Part shown: positions 20,478 to 29,662 of the stretch, piece by piece
How positions within the stretch are numbered: the stretch's first letter is position 1
Layout: the number at the start of each line of letters is the position of its first letter
Source: Hyphomicrobium sp. D-2
GTDB taxonomy: Bacteria > Pseudomonadota > Alphaproteobacteria > Rhizobiales > Hyphomicrobiaceae
Length of the DNA: 64,000 nt
NCBI RefSeq assembly: GCF_029872155.1
Contig: NZ_JARXLA010000004.1
Location: 248,001 to 312,000, forward strand
Direction of reading: 5' to 3'
Notes under the pieces: generated by a model
What the model was told of the DNA's origin: nothing
The model's database searches: none
What the model saw: the letters and a program-made list of their open reading frames with translations, nothing else
Position numbers and translations under genes: made by a program

Positions 20478-23400
20478 TTAGGAATGCGACCCCTGCCCGT
20501 CAAGGTTATCCAGGTCAATGTTCCAGAGGCGCCCGGTATAGTCGTCCAGCAGGGCGTCCGGCAACATCATCATGCGGGGGCCATCGGTCCACAGCAGGGC
20601 CGCGCGCACAACCCTGCCGGGATAAATCTCCTGCAATGCAAGCCGGTAGGCGGCAAGCTGGTAAAGATAGGCTGGAGCCACCGTCTCGATGGTTCGGGGC
20701 GGCGGGCGATTGGTCTTGTAATCGACGATCAGCACCTCCGAGCCCGTATCCACCAGCCGGTCGATCTGGCCCATCAGTTTCAGCGGAGCGCTGCGTCCGT
20801 TGGGATGCGGAATCAGGGCTACGATGGGCACCTCGGCCCGGCTGCTAGGCCCGAACAGATCCGTGAACTGCGGTGCGGTGAGGATTGCCAGCGTCTCTTT
20901 GGCGATGCTTGCGCGCATGCCAGCGCTGAGAGCGGCGCCGCGTAGCTCCAGAAAAGTGTGTGCCGCCTGCTCCCATCCCGCAACCGGCAACGTCGGGAGA
21001 TGTTGCAGCAACGCATGGGTGAGCGTTCCGCGCAGGAAGCGATGCTCGCTGGTTTGCAGGCGCGGTGAAGGAGCGGCGGGCTCTTCCTCGGCCGGGCGGC
21101 GGTGCTCCGGCTGCACCGGCAACGCTTCGCCTTCATCGTCGGGCGCGTAGGCCTCAAGACGGGACGGCGCGAGCGGAATGGAAAGCGCAGCCTCCTTTGG
21201 CGCAGCGGCGGCGGCCCATTCAGGCAGCGTGGCAATGGTGGTCTGACGTCTGTGTTCGGACTTCGGCTTGCCGGGTGCCGCCGACTGCGGAACGCTATAG
21301 CGGCGCGCCGTTGTTCCTTCACCGGTGTCCACCTTCTCCATCAGGCCCTCAAGGCCCTGCTCGATCAGCTCATACCAGCTTCCGGCCATCGGACCGTTCT
21401 TGCCTGCGAATCCGGCGACGTAAAGCCTGTCGCGCGCGCGGGTCATGGCGACGTAAAGCAGGCGATTGCGCTCTTCCAGTTCGCGCCGGGATTCGTCCGC
21501 CTTTGCCGCTTCGATCAGCGGATGCTTGCCGGTGCCTTTGACAACCCAGACAAACGGCTTGTCCTTCGTGCCATCCGGCAAGGCGACGCCGTCCAGTGTC
21601 AGAAGCTCGTCGCCCTTGCCGGAGTTCGAGCGCGTGCTGCACGTATCAGGCAGGAATACTATTGGGGCTTCCAGGCCCTTGGCGCCGTGCACGGTCATGA
21701 CGCGAACTTCATCGCGGCCCTGCTCCATGTCGCGCTTCACCTCGCTCTCTGCTTTACGCAGGAAGGTCAGGAAGCCCGTGAGCGAAGGCGCTTCGGCATC
21801 GTCGTATCGTAGAGCGAGGTTGAGAAACTCGTCGATCGGGTCGGCGGCCTCGCTGCCGAGACGCGCAAGCAGACGCGAACGGGCACCCTCACGATCGAGG
21901 ATCGACGCGAAGAATTCGAACGGCGGCACGAAGTCGGCACGCGAGCGCCAGCGCTTGAGTGTTTCGAACGCGGTGCGGAAGCGATCGTTGTCGCCTTTAT
22001 GTGCGATCAGCCCTTTCCACAACGAGCCGTTGCGTCCATGCGCAATGGCCAGCAGGTCGTCATCGTCCAGCCCGATCAAAGGCGACTTCAGCACTTCAGC
22101 CAGCGCCAGATCGTCTTCAGGCAGGGTGAGGAAATCACCGAGCGAAACGAGGTCCTGCACCGCGATCTGATCGGACAGGCGCAGGCGATCGGAACCGGCC
22201 ACCGGAATGTTGCGCGCCTTGAGAGCGGCGACCATCGGATCGGCAAACGGCCTGCGTTTGCGCACCAATATGATGATGTCGCCAGCGCGGATCGGGCGCG
22301 CCTCAGAAGCGAGCATCTCGCCTGTATCCAGCCACGAGCGAATGGTGTTGGCGATGCGGTCGGCAACACGCGCGATCGGCTTCTGCTCGTGTTCCTCTTC
22401 CAGCGGCGCCCAGCGGTCGGACCTGACAGCGTCCTCGGCTAGCTCCGGTGGCCAAAGCTCGACAACACCACCGTGGCCCATCCGGTGTACGGCGTGATGG
22501 ATGCGGCTGCGATCAGCCGTGAGCCCCGGTGTGCGCAAATGGTCGGAGAACACGCGGTCAACCGCTTCAAGTATCGGCGCAACGGTGCGGAACGACAGAT
22601 CGAGTGGGATGCGGCGCCACGCATCAGGGCCGCTCATTTCGGCAAAGCGCGTGCCCATGGCGGCGAACTGGCGTGGATCGGCGCCCTGGAAGCTATAGAT
22701 CGATTGCTTCTCATCGCCGACGCCGAACAGCGTGCGGATGGTTTCCATCTGCCCTTCGCCGGTGAAGAATTCGCGCGCCAGTGATGCAACGATCTGCCAC
22801 TGCTCCGGGCTGGTATCCTGCGCTTCATCGACGAGGATGTGATCGATGCCGCGATCAAGTTTGAACATCACCCACGATGCGAGATCCTGCCCGCTGAGCA
22901 GGTAAACGCTCTTGGTGATGAGATCGTCATAGTCCAGAGCCGCGCGCCGCATTTTTGCAACCGAATACCGTTGCAGCACGACACTGGCGATGCGGTGAAG
23001 CGCGATGGTTGCCTCGACCGCCCGTAGCGCGCGGCGCTCATTATGAAGTTCAAGGCAGTGCATTTGTGCTTCGGTCGCCGCGTCCTTCAAACCGCTGAAG
23101 CCATCACTGACGCCTTTTGTCATCAGACGATCACGCGGCTCTTTCTTGCCTGTCAGCAGATAGCCCATCAACGCTTCGGCGCGGGGGGCGGCAGAGCGAG
23201 CGCTCAACGCCCTGACGACGTGAGCGGAAAGATCCTGATCAGATTTTTTTCCGCCGGACAACGCATCGCGCAAGCGCATCAGCGTTGCGTCGTCGAACAG
23301 ATTGGCAATCTCCTCGTCGATCTGGGTGGGTCTGATATCTGCACGCACATTGAACGCACGGCGGAATGCTCGGTCGAGACCATGAAAACTATCGTCTGAA

Positions 23401-24068
23401 TCATCGCCGAAATCGATGCGCAAGGCGCTGTCCAGCCAACGACGCTGTTGCAGCGCGTTTTTGAGGATCTTCTCGAAGACGTCCTCCGATGCGAACGGGA
23501 TGATGGCGGCGAGGGCCTGTGCCTGCACGTCGCTTCCGGCGCTGCCGGTCACATCGAACAGCGTAGCGTCAATCGCCTCGCGCAGCAGCTTGCGGGCCAG
23601 CGTGTCGTCAAGCACGGAGAACCCCGGCGTTACACCGGCTTCAAGCGGAAAGCGTTGCAAGAGGCGTTCGCAGAACGAATGGATCGTCTGCACTTTAAGG
23701 CCGCCCGGCGTTTCGATGGCGACCGCGAACAGCGTGCGTGCGAACTGAACTTCGTCGAATGTCGGTGCCCGGTTGTTGAGCTCCTGCAACCTGTCGTGCA
23801 GCGCTTCGTCGGGCAGGCTAACCCAGCCTGCAAGCGTGTCGAACACGCGCTTCGACATCTCGGCGGCAGCGGCCTTGGTGTAGGTGAGGCAGAGAATGCG
23901 CTCTGGCTTGGTGCCGGCCAGCATTAAGCGCAACACCCGCTGCGTCAGTACGTGCGTCTTGCCGGTTCCGGCGTTGGCGCTGACCCATACGGAGGCTGCA
24001 GGATCAGCAGCATCGCGCTGGGATTTTTTTGTGCGTTCGAGATCGTTGACGGGCGGATCAATGCTCAT
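20478..24068 (-). CDS. addA: Double-strand break repair helicase-nuclease subunit AddA
   Basis: AddA with AddB processes double-strand breaks for RecA, in place of RecBCD. The 1196-residue protein begins with a UvrD-type Walker A motif (VSANAGTGKTHVLTQRVL). Helicase motifs follow, among them HILVDEAQDTSPEQWQIV (motif II), GVGDEKQSIYSFQGADP (III) and RVMTVHGAKGLEAPIVFL (V). LYVAMTRARDRLYVAG is motif VI. The C-terminal PD-(D/E)XK nuclease domain has GQIDRLVDTGSEVLIVDYKT with the catalytic Asp and the DYK lysine. The ATG overlaps the addB stop by four bases, so the two are coupled. Confidence 0.96.
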   Translation of the reverse strand: MSIDPPVNDLERTKKSQRDAADPAASVWVSANAGTGKTHVLTQRVLRLMLAGTKPERILCLTYTKAAAAEMSKRVFDTLAGWVSLPDEALHDRLQELNNRAPTFDEVQFARTLFAVAIETPGGLKVQTIHSFCERLLQRFPLEAGVTPGFSVLDDTLARKLLREAIDATLFDVTGSAGSDVQAQALAAIIPFASEDVFEKILKNALQQRRWLDSALRIDFGDDSDDSFHGLDRAFRRAFNVRADIRPTQIDEEIANLFDDATLMRLRDALSGGKKSDQDLSAHVVRALSARSAAPRAEALMGYLLTGKKEPRDRLMTKGVSDGFSGLKDAATEAQMHCLELHNERRALRAVEATIALHRIASVVLQRYSVAKMRRAALDYDDLITKSVYLLSGQDLASWVMFKLDRGIDHILVDEAQDTSPEQWQIVASLAREFFTGEGQMETIRTLFGVGDEKQSIYSFQGADPRQFAAMGTRFAEMSGPDAWRRIPLDLSFRTVAPILEAVDRVFSDHLRTPGLTADRSRIHHAVHRMGHGGVVELWPPELAEDAVRSDRWAPLEEEHEQKPIARVADRIANTIRSWLDTGEMLASEARPIRAGDIIILVRKRRPFADPMVAALKARNIPVAGSDRLRLSDQIAVQDLVSLGDFLTLPEDDLALAEVLKSPLIGLDDDDLLAIAHGRNGSLWKGLIAHKGDNDRFRTAFETLKRWRSRADFVPPFEFFASILDREGARSRLLARLGSEAADPIDEFLNLALRYDDAEAPSLTGFLTFLRKAESEVKRDMEQGRDEVRVMTVHGAKGLEAPIVFLPDTCSTRSNSGKGDELLTLDGVALPDGTKDKPFVWVVKGTGKHPLIEAAKADESRRELEERNRLLYVAMTRARDRLYVAGFAGKNGPMAGSWYELIEQGLEGLMEKVDTGEGTTARRYSVPQSAAPGKPKSEHRRQTTIATLPEWAAAAAPKEAALSIPLAPSRLEAYAPDDEGEALPVQPEHRRPAEEEPAAPSPRLQTSEHRFLRGTLTHALLQHLPTLPVAGWEQAAHTFLELRGAALSAGMRASIAKETLAILTAPQFTDLFGPSSRAEVPIVALIPHPNGRSAPLKLMGQIDRLVDTGSEVLIVDYKTNRPPPRTIETVAPAYLYQLAAYRLALQEIYPGRVVRAALLWTDGPRMMMLPDALLDDYTGRLWNIDLDNLDGQGSHS

Positions 24069-27000
24069 GATGCAGCCCCTTCTGATGCTGTCCCGTCATC
24101 TTCGCCGGGCATGGACCATTCGGCCACGCGCGCCAGATGCGCATAGTCGTCATAGAGGTATGTGAAGCCGGGCCGACGCAATGCCCTGTACGGCGTCGCT
24201 GGATCATCGAACTGTCTAATGAGCGCGGTTACATTTGTAAGCACCGACGCAACAACCTGATCGAGGTCTGCCTCGCTCGGGTCGATAAACAATTGCTCGC
24301 CTGGCGGTTCCGCGCCCGTCGCGCGTATGTAACGCAGACCGGCAACAGGCCCGCGCGGCACCTTGGCGAAGCCGCCGGTGCTTTGTGCAATCGCTGCTTC
24401 TAGCGACAGCTGCGGACTGGTGCCATCGAGCACGGATTTCTTGGCCGGGATGCCGCCGGTTTTGTAATCGACAATGACAATGCCATTGCTGCGCACATCG
24501 ATGCGATCGGCGCGCGCTGAAAGCGTGAACGGCCCAGCAGGCGCTTCGATGATCAGCCGGCCTGAAACCTCCGACACGATGCGCTCCATGCCTTCGCGCC
24601 ACTGCGGTTCGTGCTCGGCGAACCATTGCGCGAACCGCTCGAACCGTCCTTGCCAGAAGGCTTTGATCCTGGGGTTCTGCGCATAGTTCGCCAGCGTATC
24701 CTGCGCCATGGCTGTCAGCTCGCCATGGATGTTTTCGGGTAGCTGATCGGGAAACTTCGCCGCAAATCGGTTCATGATTTCGTGCACGACGCTGCCGCGC
24801 AGCGCATTGGTTGGGTCGGCGCCTAGTTCTGGCAGCGGCTCCAGTTTGAGGATCTCGCTGGCGAAAATTGCATAGGGATTTGCAAGCCATTGATCGATGC
24901 GGGTCACGCTGATGCGGCGCGGGCGCATGTCCACCGGTGGGCACGGCGCAGGCGCGTTGAGCCGAATACGATTGCCGATGTGATCGCGCATGCGCGCCCA
25001 TCCGAGCCAAGGCTTGTCGGAATTGAGCGCATCGCTAACGCCAAGTCCCGACAGCAGCGCTTGCATGCGCATCAACCAGCGCGATGGCACCGTTGGCACG
25101 CCGTCGATTTTTTCTGCACGCGTCAGGTAAACCCGCGGCGCACCGAGTTGGGATGTAAAATCGTGCGCAGCGTAGCCGATCTTTTCTTCCGGTGATGGCA
25201 GGCCAAGCTCAGCGCGCATCGGGCGATTGAGCCATGGACCTGGATCGGCCGCCTCTGGCCAGGTGCCGTCGTTCAGCGAGCCTAGAATAACGACATCCGG
25301 CTGCTGCAGACGCGCTTCGAACGGTCCCCAGATCGCAAGGCGCGGATGAACGGCAACGTGCTGGCGCACATTCTCGGCGCTGATGAGGCTGCGATAAAGG
25401 TCGGCGTAGTCAGCAGTGCGCACCGAAAGTTGCGGTGCCTCGGGGGCGATCAGGCCGGCAAAGAAACTGGCGCCTGCACGGCCCGCTTCCTCGCGCCAAA
25501 GCGGCGAGCTGCCATCGTCAGCATCCGCGTCTTCCGGCAGGCGGCATATGGCTTCGGCCGCAGCAATGTGTGCCTCGGCAAGCTGCGCCAACGGTTGTTC
25601 GTCGCGATCGGCAAAGGCTTCAGTCAGCGGCGCGTAGGCTTCACGCAGCAGATCGACCAGCGCGTGCGCGGCGGCCCAGTCTTCCTCCCACAGACGCTTC
25701 ACCGCCCGTTGGCGGCGGCGGCCCTCATCGACATTCGCCCGCGCCATTTCCAGCGCATCGGCAATGCCGTCGATGCCGCTGCCGAGATAGACATCTCGGA
25801 ATGCGATAAGTTCCAATGCACGCGCCGACCGGCGAATGGTGAAGGCGTCAAGGCCAAGGCGCGCCAGCGGATGCTTGAGCAAGGCCATCACGGCAGCGGG
25901 CGCAAAATCCTCGGCGGCGGTGGTAACGACGAGATCAAGGAACGTGCCCGGCGGTGTTTTCGCAAACGGCCGGCCGGCGGAATCGTCGACACGGATGCCC
26001 CACGCTTCAAGCCGCACGGCAACGCGGCGCGCCAGCAGTCGGTCAGGTGAAATCAACGCCGCTGTGCGGCCCGGCGTTTCAGCCGCTTCGCGCAGAATAA
26101 GCGCGATGGTTTCGGCTTCGTCCTGCGCTGTGGGCGCCTCAATGAGCGACATGCCATCAAGCGCATTACGCACCGCGTCGGGCATGGTCGTTGCAACGTA
26201 TCGGCGCCACTTCGCGGTTGTGCTGGAAGGGCGCATCATCTCGGAGATCAGCGCGTCCCGTTCGTGCAGGAGCGGAAGCGTTTCGGTTCCGGGCAACATC
26301 TGAACGTCGGAGCGCTGCAAGCCGAGAGCGGTGAGCAACTTATGGAAACCGAACTGCGGATGCTCCGGGTGATGAGCAATCGCGTTCCAGCTTTCCGTAT
26401 CGAGATAGAGGTCGAGGCCCGGCAGCACGATCGCGCCTTCCGGCATCTGCGCGACCGCGCGCATCAGCTCAACCGTTGCAGGAACCGAGCCCGTCACACC
26501 GGCAACAATCACTGGCCCTTTGGGAGGCAGTTTTGCGAGCTGTTCGGCTTGCAGCAGTATTGCGCGGTTGCGCCGCTCCGCTGGAGAGAGAAGTTGTTTC
26601 TCCTCAAGGTGCGCGGGCCAGAACGCCGTGATGATTTCGAGAAACTTCAGCGTATCCTGCCAGTGCGCGGCGTATTCATCCGGCACCAGCGTCGCGAGGC
26701 GATCGAGCGGAACGTTTTCCGTTTCGATCATGTCCATCAGGCGTGCAAGTTCGGCGGCGAGGTGGGCGGCCTGCGCGGGCGTATTGGCCCCTGCGGCGAC
26801 AGCGTGATCGGAAAGATGCGCTGCATCGCCGCCTGCACTGCGGATGGCCTCAGACCACCGCTGCACCAGCATGGTGAGCACAAGCCGTCGTTCGATCTCG
26901 CTTGCGGCGGGCGGCAGGTCGAGGGCATCTGTGCCAAGCGTTCCGGGGCCAGCGAGGCCAGCCAGCAGCGTCGCATCTTCCTCGCTGGCGGAAATGGGCC

Positions 27001-27280
27001 GTATCTGCGGCAGCGTCAGCGCGCGCCCACCCGCCGCTGACAGAAACGCCTCCTGCATGCTGCGCGTTGCGCGCCGGGTCGGCAGTAACAATGTGATGTC
27101 AGGCAATTCAAGCGGCGTTGGCGGCTTGCCGGTTCCGCCCGCCAGATCGCCGCTCAGGATGGCGTGCGCAACCGAATAGAGAAACGGTCTGCCGCTGGGG
27201 ACGGTGAACACGCGCGCACCGGCAACCGGTGTGTCCGATGCCTCGAAATCCCCTTCCATGTCGTCAGGCTGCGTCCCCAC
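24065..27280 (-). CDS. addB: Double-strand break repair nuclease subunit AddB
   Basis: AddB is the partner of AddA. The 1071-residue protein has a helicase-like fold without a canonical Walker A motif, as expected for the alphaproteobacterial type. The C-terminal nuclease domain reads LSARADRIDVRSNGIVIVDY and then KTGG, giving the Asp and D-x-K residues of the PD-(D/E)XK site. The N-terminal region has GRPFLYSVAHAIL and DITLLLPTRRATRS, which are typical of the family. Its first 17 bases overlap the 3' end of the nucleotidyltransferase gene. Confidence 0.94.
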   Translation of the reverse strand: MGTQPDDMEGDFEASDTPVAGARVFTVPSGRPFLYSVAHAILSGDLAGGTGKPPTPLELPDITLLLPTRRATRSMQEAFLSAAGGRALTLPQIRPISASEEDATLLAGLAGPGTLGTDALDLPPAASEIERRLVLTMLVQRWSEAIRSAGGDAAHLSDHAVAAGANTPAQAAHLAAELARLMDMIETENVPLDRLATLVPDEYAAHWQDTLKFLEIITAFWPAHLEEKQLLSPAERRNRAILLQAEQLAKLPPKGPVIVAGVTGSVPATVELMRAVAQMPEGAIVLPGLDLYLDTESWNAIAHHPEHPQFGFHKLLTALGLQRSDVQMLPGTETLPLLHERDALISEMMRPSSTTAKWRRYVATTMPDAVRNALDGMSLIEAPTAQDEAETIALILREAAETPGRTAALISPDRLLARRVAVRLEAWGIRVDDSAGRPFAKTPPGTFLDLVVTTAAEDFAPAAVMALLKHPLARLGLDAFTIRRSARALELIAFRDVYLGSGIDGIADALEMARANVDEGRRRQRAVKRLWEEDWAAAHALVDLLREAYAPLTEAFADRDEQPLAQLAEAHIAAAEAICRLPEDADADDGSSPLWREEAGRAGASFFAGLIAPEAPQLSVRTADYADLYRSLISAENVRQHVAVHPRLAIWGPFEARLQQPDVVILGSLNDGTWPEAADPGPWLNRPMRAELGLPSPEEKIGYAAHDFTSQLGAPRVYLTRAEKIDGVPTVPSRWLMRMQALLSGLGVSDALNSDKPWLGWARMRDHIGNRIRLNAPAPCPPVDMRPRRISVTRIDQWLANPYAIFASEILKLEPLPELGADPTNALRGSVVHEIMNRFAAKFPDQLPENIHGELTAMAQDTLANYAQNPRIKAFWQGRFERFAQWFAEHEPQWREGMERIVSEVSGRLIIEAPAGPFTLSARADRIDVRSNGIVIVDYKTGGIPAKKSVLDGTSPQLSLEAAIAQSTGGFAKVPRGPVAGLRYIRATGAEPPGEQLFIDPSEADLDQVVASVLTNVTALIRQFDDPATPYRALRRPGFTYLYDDYAHLARVAEWSMPGEDDGTASEGAAS

Positions 27281-28034
27281 TGTCGATCAACCTTTCCGCA
27301 TCGGCCAGAGCTTCCGGCGTGCCAACGTGCATCCATGTTCCGTCGAGGCGGATACCATAGAGTCTGCCATTGTCGATGGCGCGATCCCATAGTTTGTTGA
27401 GCGAGAACGGGCCCGTCGGCGCGCCTTCGAACAAACGCGGATGCGCAATGGATACGCCGGCAAATACGAACGGCGCCATCCGCCCTTCAGCACGGCGGTG
27501 GAGGCGACCGTCGTTGTCCATCACGAAGTCGCCGGAACCATCGTAGCCCAGGCTGGTCGCGGTTGAGGCGAGCAGCATTGCGCTGTCCATGATGTCCGGG
27601 TTCCAGAATGAAAACAGGCGCTCTAGATTCGGAGTGACGCTTTCGATCCACACTGAGTCAGAGTTTTGAATGAGGAATGGTTCCGGGCCGAGCAGAGGCA
27701 ACGCCTTGACGACGCCGCCGCCGGTGTCGAGCAACTCCGTGCGCTCATCCGATATGGTAACCTGCGGGTGCGTGCGCGTTTTTACATGCGCTTCCAGAAC
27801 GTCGGCGCAGTAGTGCACGTTCACGACAGCACGTGGCACACCGGTCGCCGCAATGCGATCAAGCACGTGATCGATCAGCGGACGCCCTTTCAGCGGCACC
27901 ATGGGTTTGGGAATATCGCGCGTCAGCGGAAGCATGCGCTTGCCGAAACCACCGGCGAGCACCATCGCAACCTCAGGGCGCCATTTGGTTCCGTCAGTGT
28001 CCGTGCGCGGAGTGTTGTCGTTCTGCGCAGTCAT
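27264..28034 (-). CDS. Sugar-1-phosphate nucleotidyltransferase, probably MurNAc-1-phosphate uridylyltransferase (MurU-like)
   Basis: The 256-residue protein opens with the nucleotidyltransferase signature AMVLAGGFGKRMLPLTRDIP followed by KPMV, the G-G-x-G-x-R nucleotide loop and the substrate-site lysine. ALPLLGPEPFLIQNSDSVW gives the metal-binding Asp region. In Pseudomonas and Caulobacter, MurU converts MurNAc-1-phosphate to UDP-MurNAc in a recycling route that bypasses early peptidoglycan synthesis; its kinase AmgK is encoded next to it. Here an AmgK-like domain is encoded 12 bases upstream, which supports this function. A generic mannose-1-phosphate guanylyltransferase is the alternative. 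Confidence 0.8.
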   Translation of the reverse strand: MTAQNDNTPRTDTDGTKWRPEVAMVLAGGFGKRMLPLTRDIPKPMVPLKGRPLIDHVLDRIAATGVPRAVVNVHYCADVLEAHVKTRTHPQVTISDERTELLDTGGGVVKALPLLGPEPFLIQNSDSVWIESVTPNLERLFSFWNPDIMDSAMLLASTATSLGYDGSGDFVMDNDGRLHRRAEGRMAPFVFAGVSIAHPRLFEGAPTGPFSLNKLWDRAIDNGRLYGIRLDGTWMHVGTPEALADAERLIDSGDAA

Positions 28035-28046
28035 GAAATGCCTCTG

Positions 28047-29651
28047 TCAGCCAGGGATGGCGCCGCGCAGTTCAGCGGGAAAATGCGCATCGTACCAGTG
28101 CCGCAACGGTTCAAGTGCCGGATGGGCAAGGTCGCGTTCCAGATAACGCCATAGACGCGGAATGTGACGCAGGTATCCCGGCTTGTGATCGCGCTTGGCG
28201 AGGCGGGCGAAGATGCCGACGATCTTGGTGTTGCGCTGGGCGCCAAGGGCAGCATAGGAGAACGCGAAGCGCTCACGGTCGAAGCCCTCGCGGCCAGCCG
28301 ACGCGTTGCAATAATAGTCAAGCAGTTCAGTCTCAAGCTCGGCTGGCACATCAACGCGCGCGTCCTGCAGAAGTGAGACGAGATCATAGGCCGCTGGCCC
28401 GCACATGGCATCCTGAAAGTCGATTAGTCCGACACGCGCAACGCCTTCGCGCTCCGGCAACCACAGCAGGTTGGGCGAGTGATAGTCACGTAACACCCAG
28501 GCGGGCGGCAATTTCTCAAGCTCTGCAATCACATCGCGCCACAGCGCAACAAATTGCGCGCGTGCGGCATCATCGATCGGTGCGCCTTTCACTGCTGGCC
28601 AAAACCAATCGGTGATCAGTTCGGTTTCGATGGCCATCGCAGTGCCGTCATACTTGGGCAGTTCGTGTGCGCCATCGCCTGCAACCGGCAACGTGCGTGG
28701 TGGCGGAGCGGCGTGCAGTGCAAGCAGCACATCGGTTGCGGCGCGCCATAGCGTGGCCTGGTCGGCGGTGCCCGCCAAAACTTCGGCACCGAACACGCGA
28801 TCGCCGAGATCGTCGATGATCAGAAACCCGTTTGCCAGATCCTGCGCCCTGATGCGCGGAACAGTAGTGCCGACCGCGCGCAAGGCATCGGCAACGGCAA
28901 CGAACGGCCGGACATCTTCGGCGAGATGCGCGATGCGGCTATAGGGCAGCCCGTTGCGAATGATCGGGCCGTCGGGCTGGCGCGGCGCATCCATCAGGAT
29001 TGCCTTGCACTGCGTGCCTGCATAAATGCGGCCGTATCGGCGCGCCGAAGCATCGCCCTGCAGATAGCGGATCTGGCGCGGGTTGGCGGCATCGCTTTCG
29101 TCGCCGTTGCCGTAGACGAGTGCGCGCATGGCGATGAAGCGTTGCAGCCGCGAAGCCCATGCGCCGAAGCCGGTCAGCGTGATACGGCGGGTTGCGTTGA
29201 CGACATCGTCTGCGGTGTCTTCGCCCCCGGCGTCGATGCTTTCATCCGGATCGTCGATGCGCACTTGCAGCCGGTCGTGGGGCAGAAAGCTTTCTGCGCG
29301 CTCCGGCCATTCCACCAGCGCGATGCCTTCCGTCAGCGCCAGATCGAGCCCCAGTTCGTCCAGCTCTTCCGGGGCGCCGAGACGATAAAGGTCGAAATGC
29401 GCAACGCCCATGCGCGGTGTTGTGTAGGTCTGCACCAGCGTGAAGGTGGGGCTCGGAATTTCTTCCTGCGCGCCGTCCATCAGCGTGTGGATGATGGAAC
29501 GCGCCAGCGTGGTCTTGCCCGCACCCAATTCGCCGCTGAGCGTCAGCAGATCGCCGGTGCGGGCGACAAACGCGAGATCCGCGCCGAGGTTGGCAAGCTG
29601 GGCCTCGTCGAGGCAGGGAAACACATGGGTGAAAGCATCGGGCGCCGGCAT
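28047..29651 (-). CDS. Fusion of TsaE (tRNA t6A ATPase) and an AmgK-like sugar kinase
   Basis: The 534-residue protein has two domains. Residues 1 to about 160 are TsaE, the ATPase that supports tRNA threonylcarbamoyladenosine formation: Walker A is SGELGAGKTTLARSIIHTL, followed by IPSPTFTLVQTY, HFDLYRLG and ALVEWPERA. From about 190 to the end is an aminoglycoside-phosphotransferase fold like AmgK, the anomeric kinase for MurNAc and GlcNAc. It has GDASARRYGRIY near its start, the catalytic loop LRDYHSPNLLW and the metal motif GLIDFQDAMCGPAAYD. The MurU-like gene follows by 12 bases. I see no frame break, so the fusion appears real. Confidence 0.88.
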   Translation of the reverse strand: MPAPDAFTHVFPCLDEAQLANLGADLAFVARTGDLLTLSGELGAGKTTLARSIIHTLMDGAQEEIPSPTFTLVQTYTTPRMGVAHFDLYRLGAPEELDELGLDLALTEGIALVEWPERAESFLPHDRLQVRIDDPDESIDAGGEDTADDVVNATRRITLTGFGAWASRLQRFIAMRALVYGNGDESDAANPRQIRYLQGDASARRYGRIYAGTQCKAILMDAPRQPDGPIIRNGLPYSRIAHLAEDVRPFVAVADALRAVGTTVPRIRAQDLANGFLIIDDLGDRVFGAEVLAGTADQATLWRAATDVLLALHAAPPPRTLPVAGDGAHELPKYDGTAMAIETELITDWFWPAVKGAPIDDAARAQFVALWRDVIAELEKLPPAWVLRDYHSPNLLWLPEREGVARVGLIDFQDAMCGPAAYDLVSLLQDARVDVPAELETELLDYYCNASAGREGFDRERFAFSYAALGAQRNTKIVGIFARLAKRDHKPGYLRHIPRLWRYLERDLAHPALEPLRHWYDAHFPAELRGAIPG

Positions 29652-29662
29652 ACGGGCTCACA

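Noticed and set aside
26264-27040. Plus-strand frame inside addB
   Set aside because: It is antisense to a well-supported nuclease subunit and has Arg/Gln-rich shadow composition.
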